Source: Hydrogenothermaceae bacterium
GTDB taxonomy: Bacteria > Aquificota > Aquificia > Aquificales > Hydrogenothermaceae
Reading direction: 5' to 3'
DNA: 64,000 nt
NCBI GenBank assembly: GCA_015519975.1
Contig: WIAL01000065.1
Span: forward strand, 20,459-84,458
Part shown: piece after piece, positions 63,671 to 64,000 of the stretch
Position numbering within the stretch: position 1 is the stretch's first letter
How the letters are laid out: every line of letters begins with the position of its first letter
Position numbers and translations under genes: made by a program
Notes under the pieces: model-generated
Seen by the model: the letters and a program-made list of their open reading frames with translations, nothing else
Database searches by the model: none
What the model was told of the DNA's origin: nothing

Positions 63671-64000
63671 TTACCTGATTTTTATTAATGCAAGAGAAAT
63701 TATTGCAAGTATTATTGTAAATATCCATACCCTGACTACTATCTTAGGTTCTGGCATTCCTTTAAGTTCATAATGGTGATGAATGGGAGCTCTTAAAAAA
63801 AGCCGTTGTCCTCCTGTCATTTTAAAATAAGCTACCTGCAGGATCACAGAAATTGTTTCTATTACAAATATTGCTCCTACAAATGCAAATATGAATTCCT
63901 GTTTTGTAATTAATGCCACTGTACCAAGAGTTGCCCCAATAGATAAGGCTCCTGCATCTCCCATAAACATTTCAGCAGGAAAAGAGTTAAACCATAAAAA
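63671..64000 (-). CDS. mraY: Phospho-N-acetylmuramoyl-pentapeptide transferase, C-terminal part (5' end outside window)
   Basis: The frame is open to the window edge (109 codons plus stop). MraY moves phospho-MurNAc-pentapeptide from UDP to undecaprenyl phosphate, making lipid [19 protein letters not shown] holds the catalytic aspartate (MFMGDAG), and the diagnostic [15 protein letters not shown] with the HHH triad follows. Three membrane helices are seen. It ends the cell-wall gene run presumably lying beyond the window; a lipoprotein gene lies 69 bases downstream. Confidence 0.95.
   Translation of the reverse strand, partial: FLWFNSFPAEMFMGDAGALSIGATLGTVALITKQEFIFAFVGAIFVIETISVILQVAYFKMTGGQRLFLRAPIHHHYELKGMPEPKIVVRVWIFTIILAIISLALIKIR

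Noticed and set aside
1..64000. tRNA genes, rRNA, CRISPR arrays, insertion sequences and prophage.
   Set aside because: All intergenic gaps are short, and I saw no cloverleaf, spaced direct repeats or transposase; a tRNA scan would settle the first.

Overview
The window is AT-rich, bacterial and densely coding, with lysine-, glutamate- and isoleucine-rich proteins. Lipid A/Kdo synthesis (KdtA), TolC-type outer membrane channels and a MraY wall enzyme show a Gram-negative envelope. A BioW-type biotin gene, a sulfide:quinone-reductase-like flavoprotein, an archaeal-type class I aldolase and P3A-type proton ATPases fit a thermophilic chemolithotroph. My best guess is Aquificota, near Sulfurihydrogenibium (Hydrogenothermaceae). 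That placement is inference from gene content and base composition, not from a marker search. I saw no rRNA, tRNA, insertion sequence, prophage or CRISPR array, and no gene-free stretch longer than about 140 bases.

Layout. 1-2957 (+): end of kdtA, a ROK sugar kinase and purT, closed by a hairpin over the purT stop. 2975-5365 (-): argF then a GltD-like flavoprotein. 5482-9630 (+): tight operon of a SNF2-family ATPase, a NifU-like small protein, a dimeric dUTPase, a membrane-anchored ClpP/SDH-type protease and a DUF502 protein. 9632-11143 (-): a small helical protein, then a separate unit of a small unknown gene and folD. 11232-16873 (+): TetR regulator, TolC, EmrA-like and EmrB-like efflux genes, then a YkgJ cysteine-cluster protein and mobB. 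16860-20408 (-): gatB, a methyltransferase and an orphan protein. 20544-26112 (+): a second, RND-type efflux system. 26101-26823 (-): DUF72. 26942-29952 (+): a di-heme peroxidase overlapping a membrane GGDEF-EAL protein.

30051-47128 (+) is the most striking region. It runs PEP synthase, proton ATPase, class I aldolase, dihydrolipoamide-dehydrogenase-like protein, a 45-residue membrane peptide, a second proton ATPase, an NRAMP-like carrier, a CPA2 antiporter, a calcium-type ATPase and an APC permease with an odd C-terminal domain. It looks like an ion-homeostasis island joined to gluconeogenic genes, and the two proton ATPases share patches of near-identical DNA. RNase Z, the SQR-like protein and a class II aldolase-like enzyme follow (47161-50746), then a Uma2 nuclease and a nucleotidyltransferase-like protein.

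51928-54327 (-): DUF2207 and LemA. 54399-56523 (+): bioW, a BioH-like esterase and a BioC-like methyltransferase, so two routes to pimeloyl thioesters lie side by side. 56510-62540 (-): a long operon of rimO, two tiny membrane proteins, mtnA, yvcK, nadB, infC and a small unknown gene; infC starts at an AUU codon. 62639-63601 (-): a surface lipoprotein with calcium-loop-like repeats and its own terminator. 63671-64000 (-): the C-terminal end of mraY.
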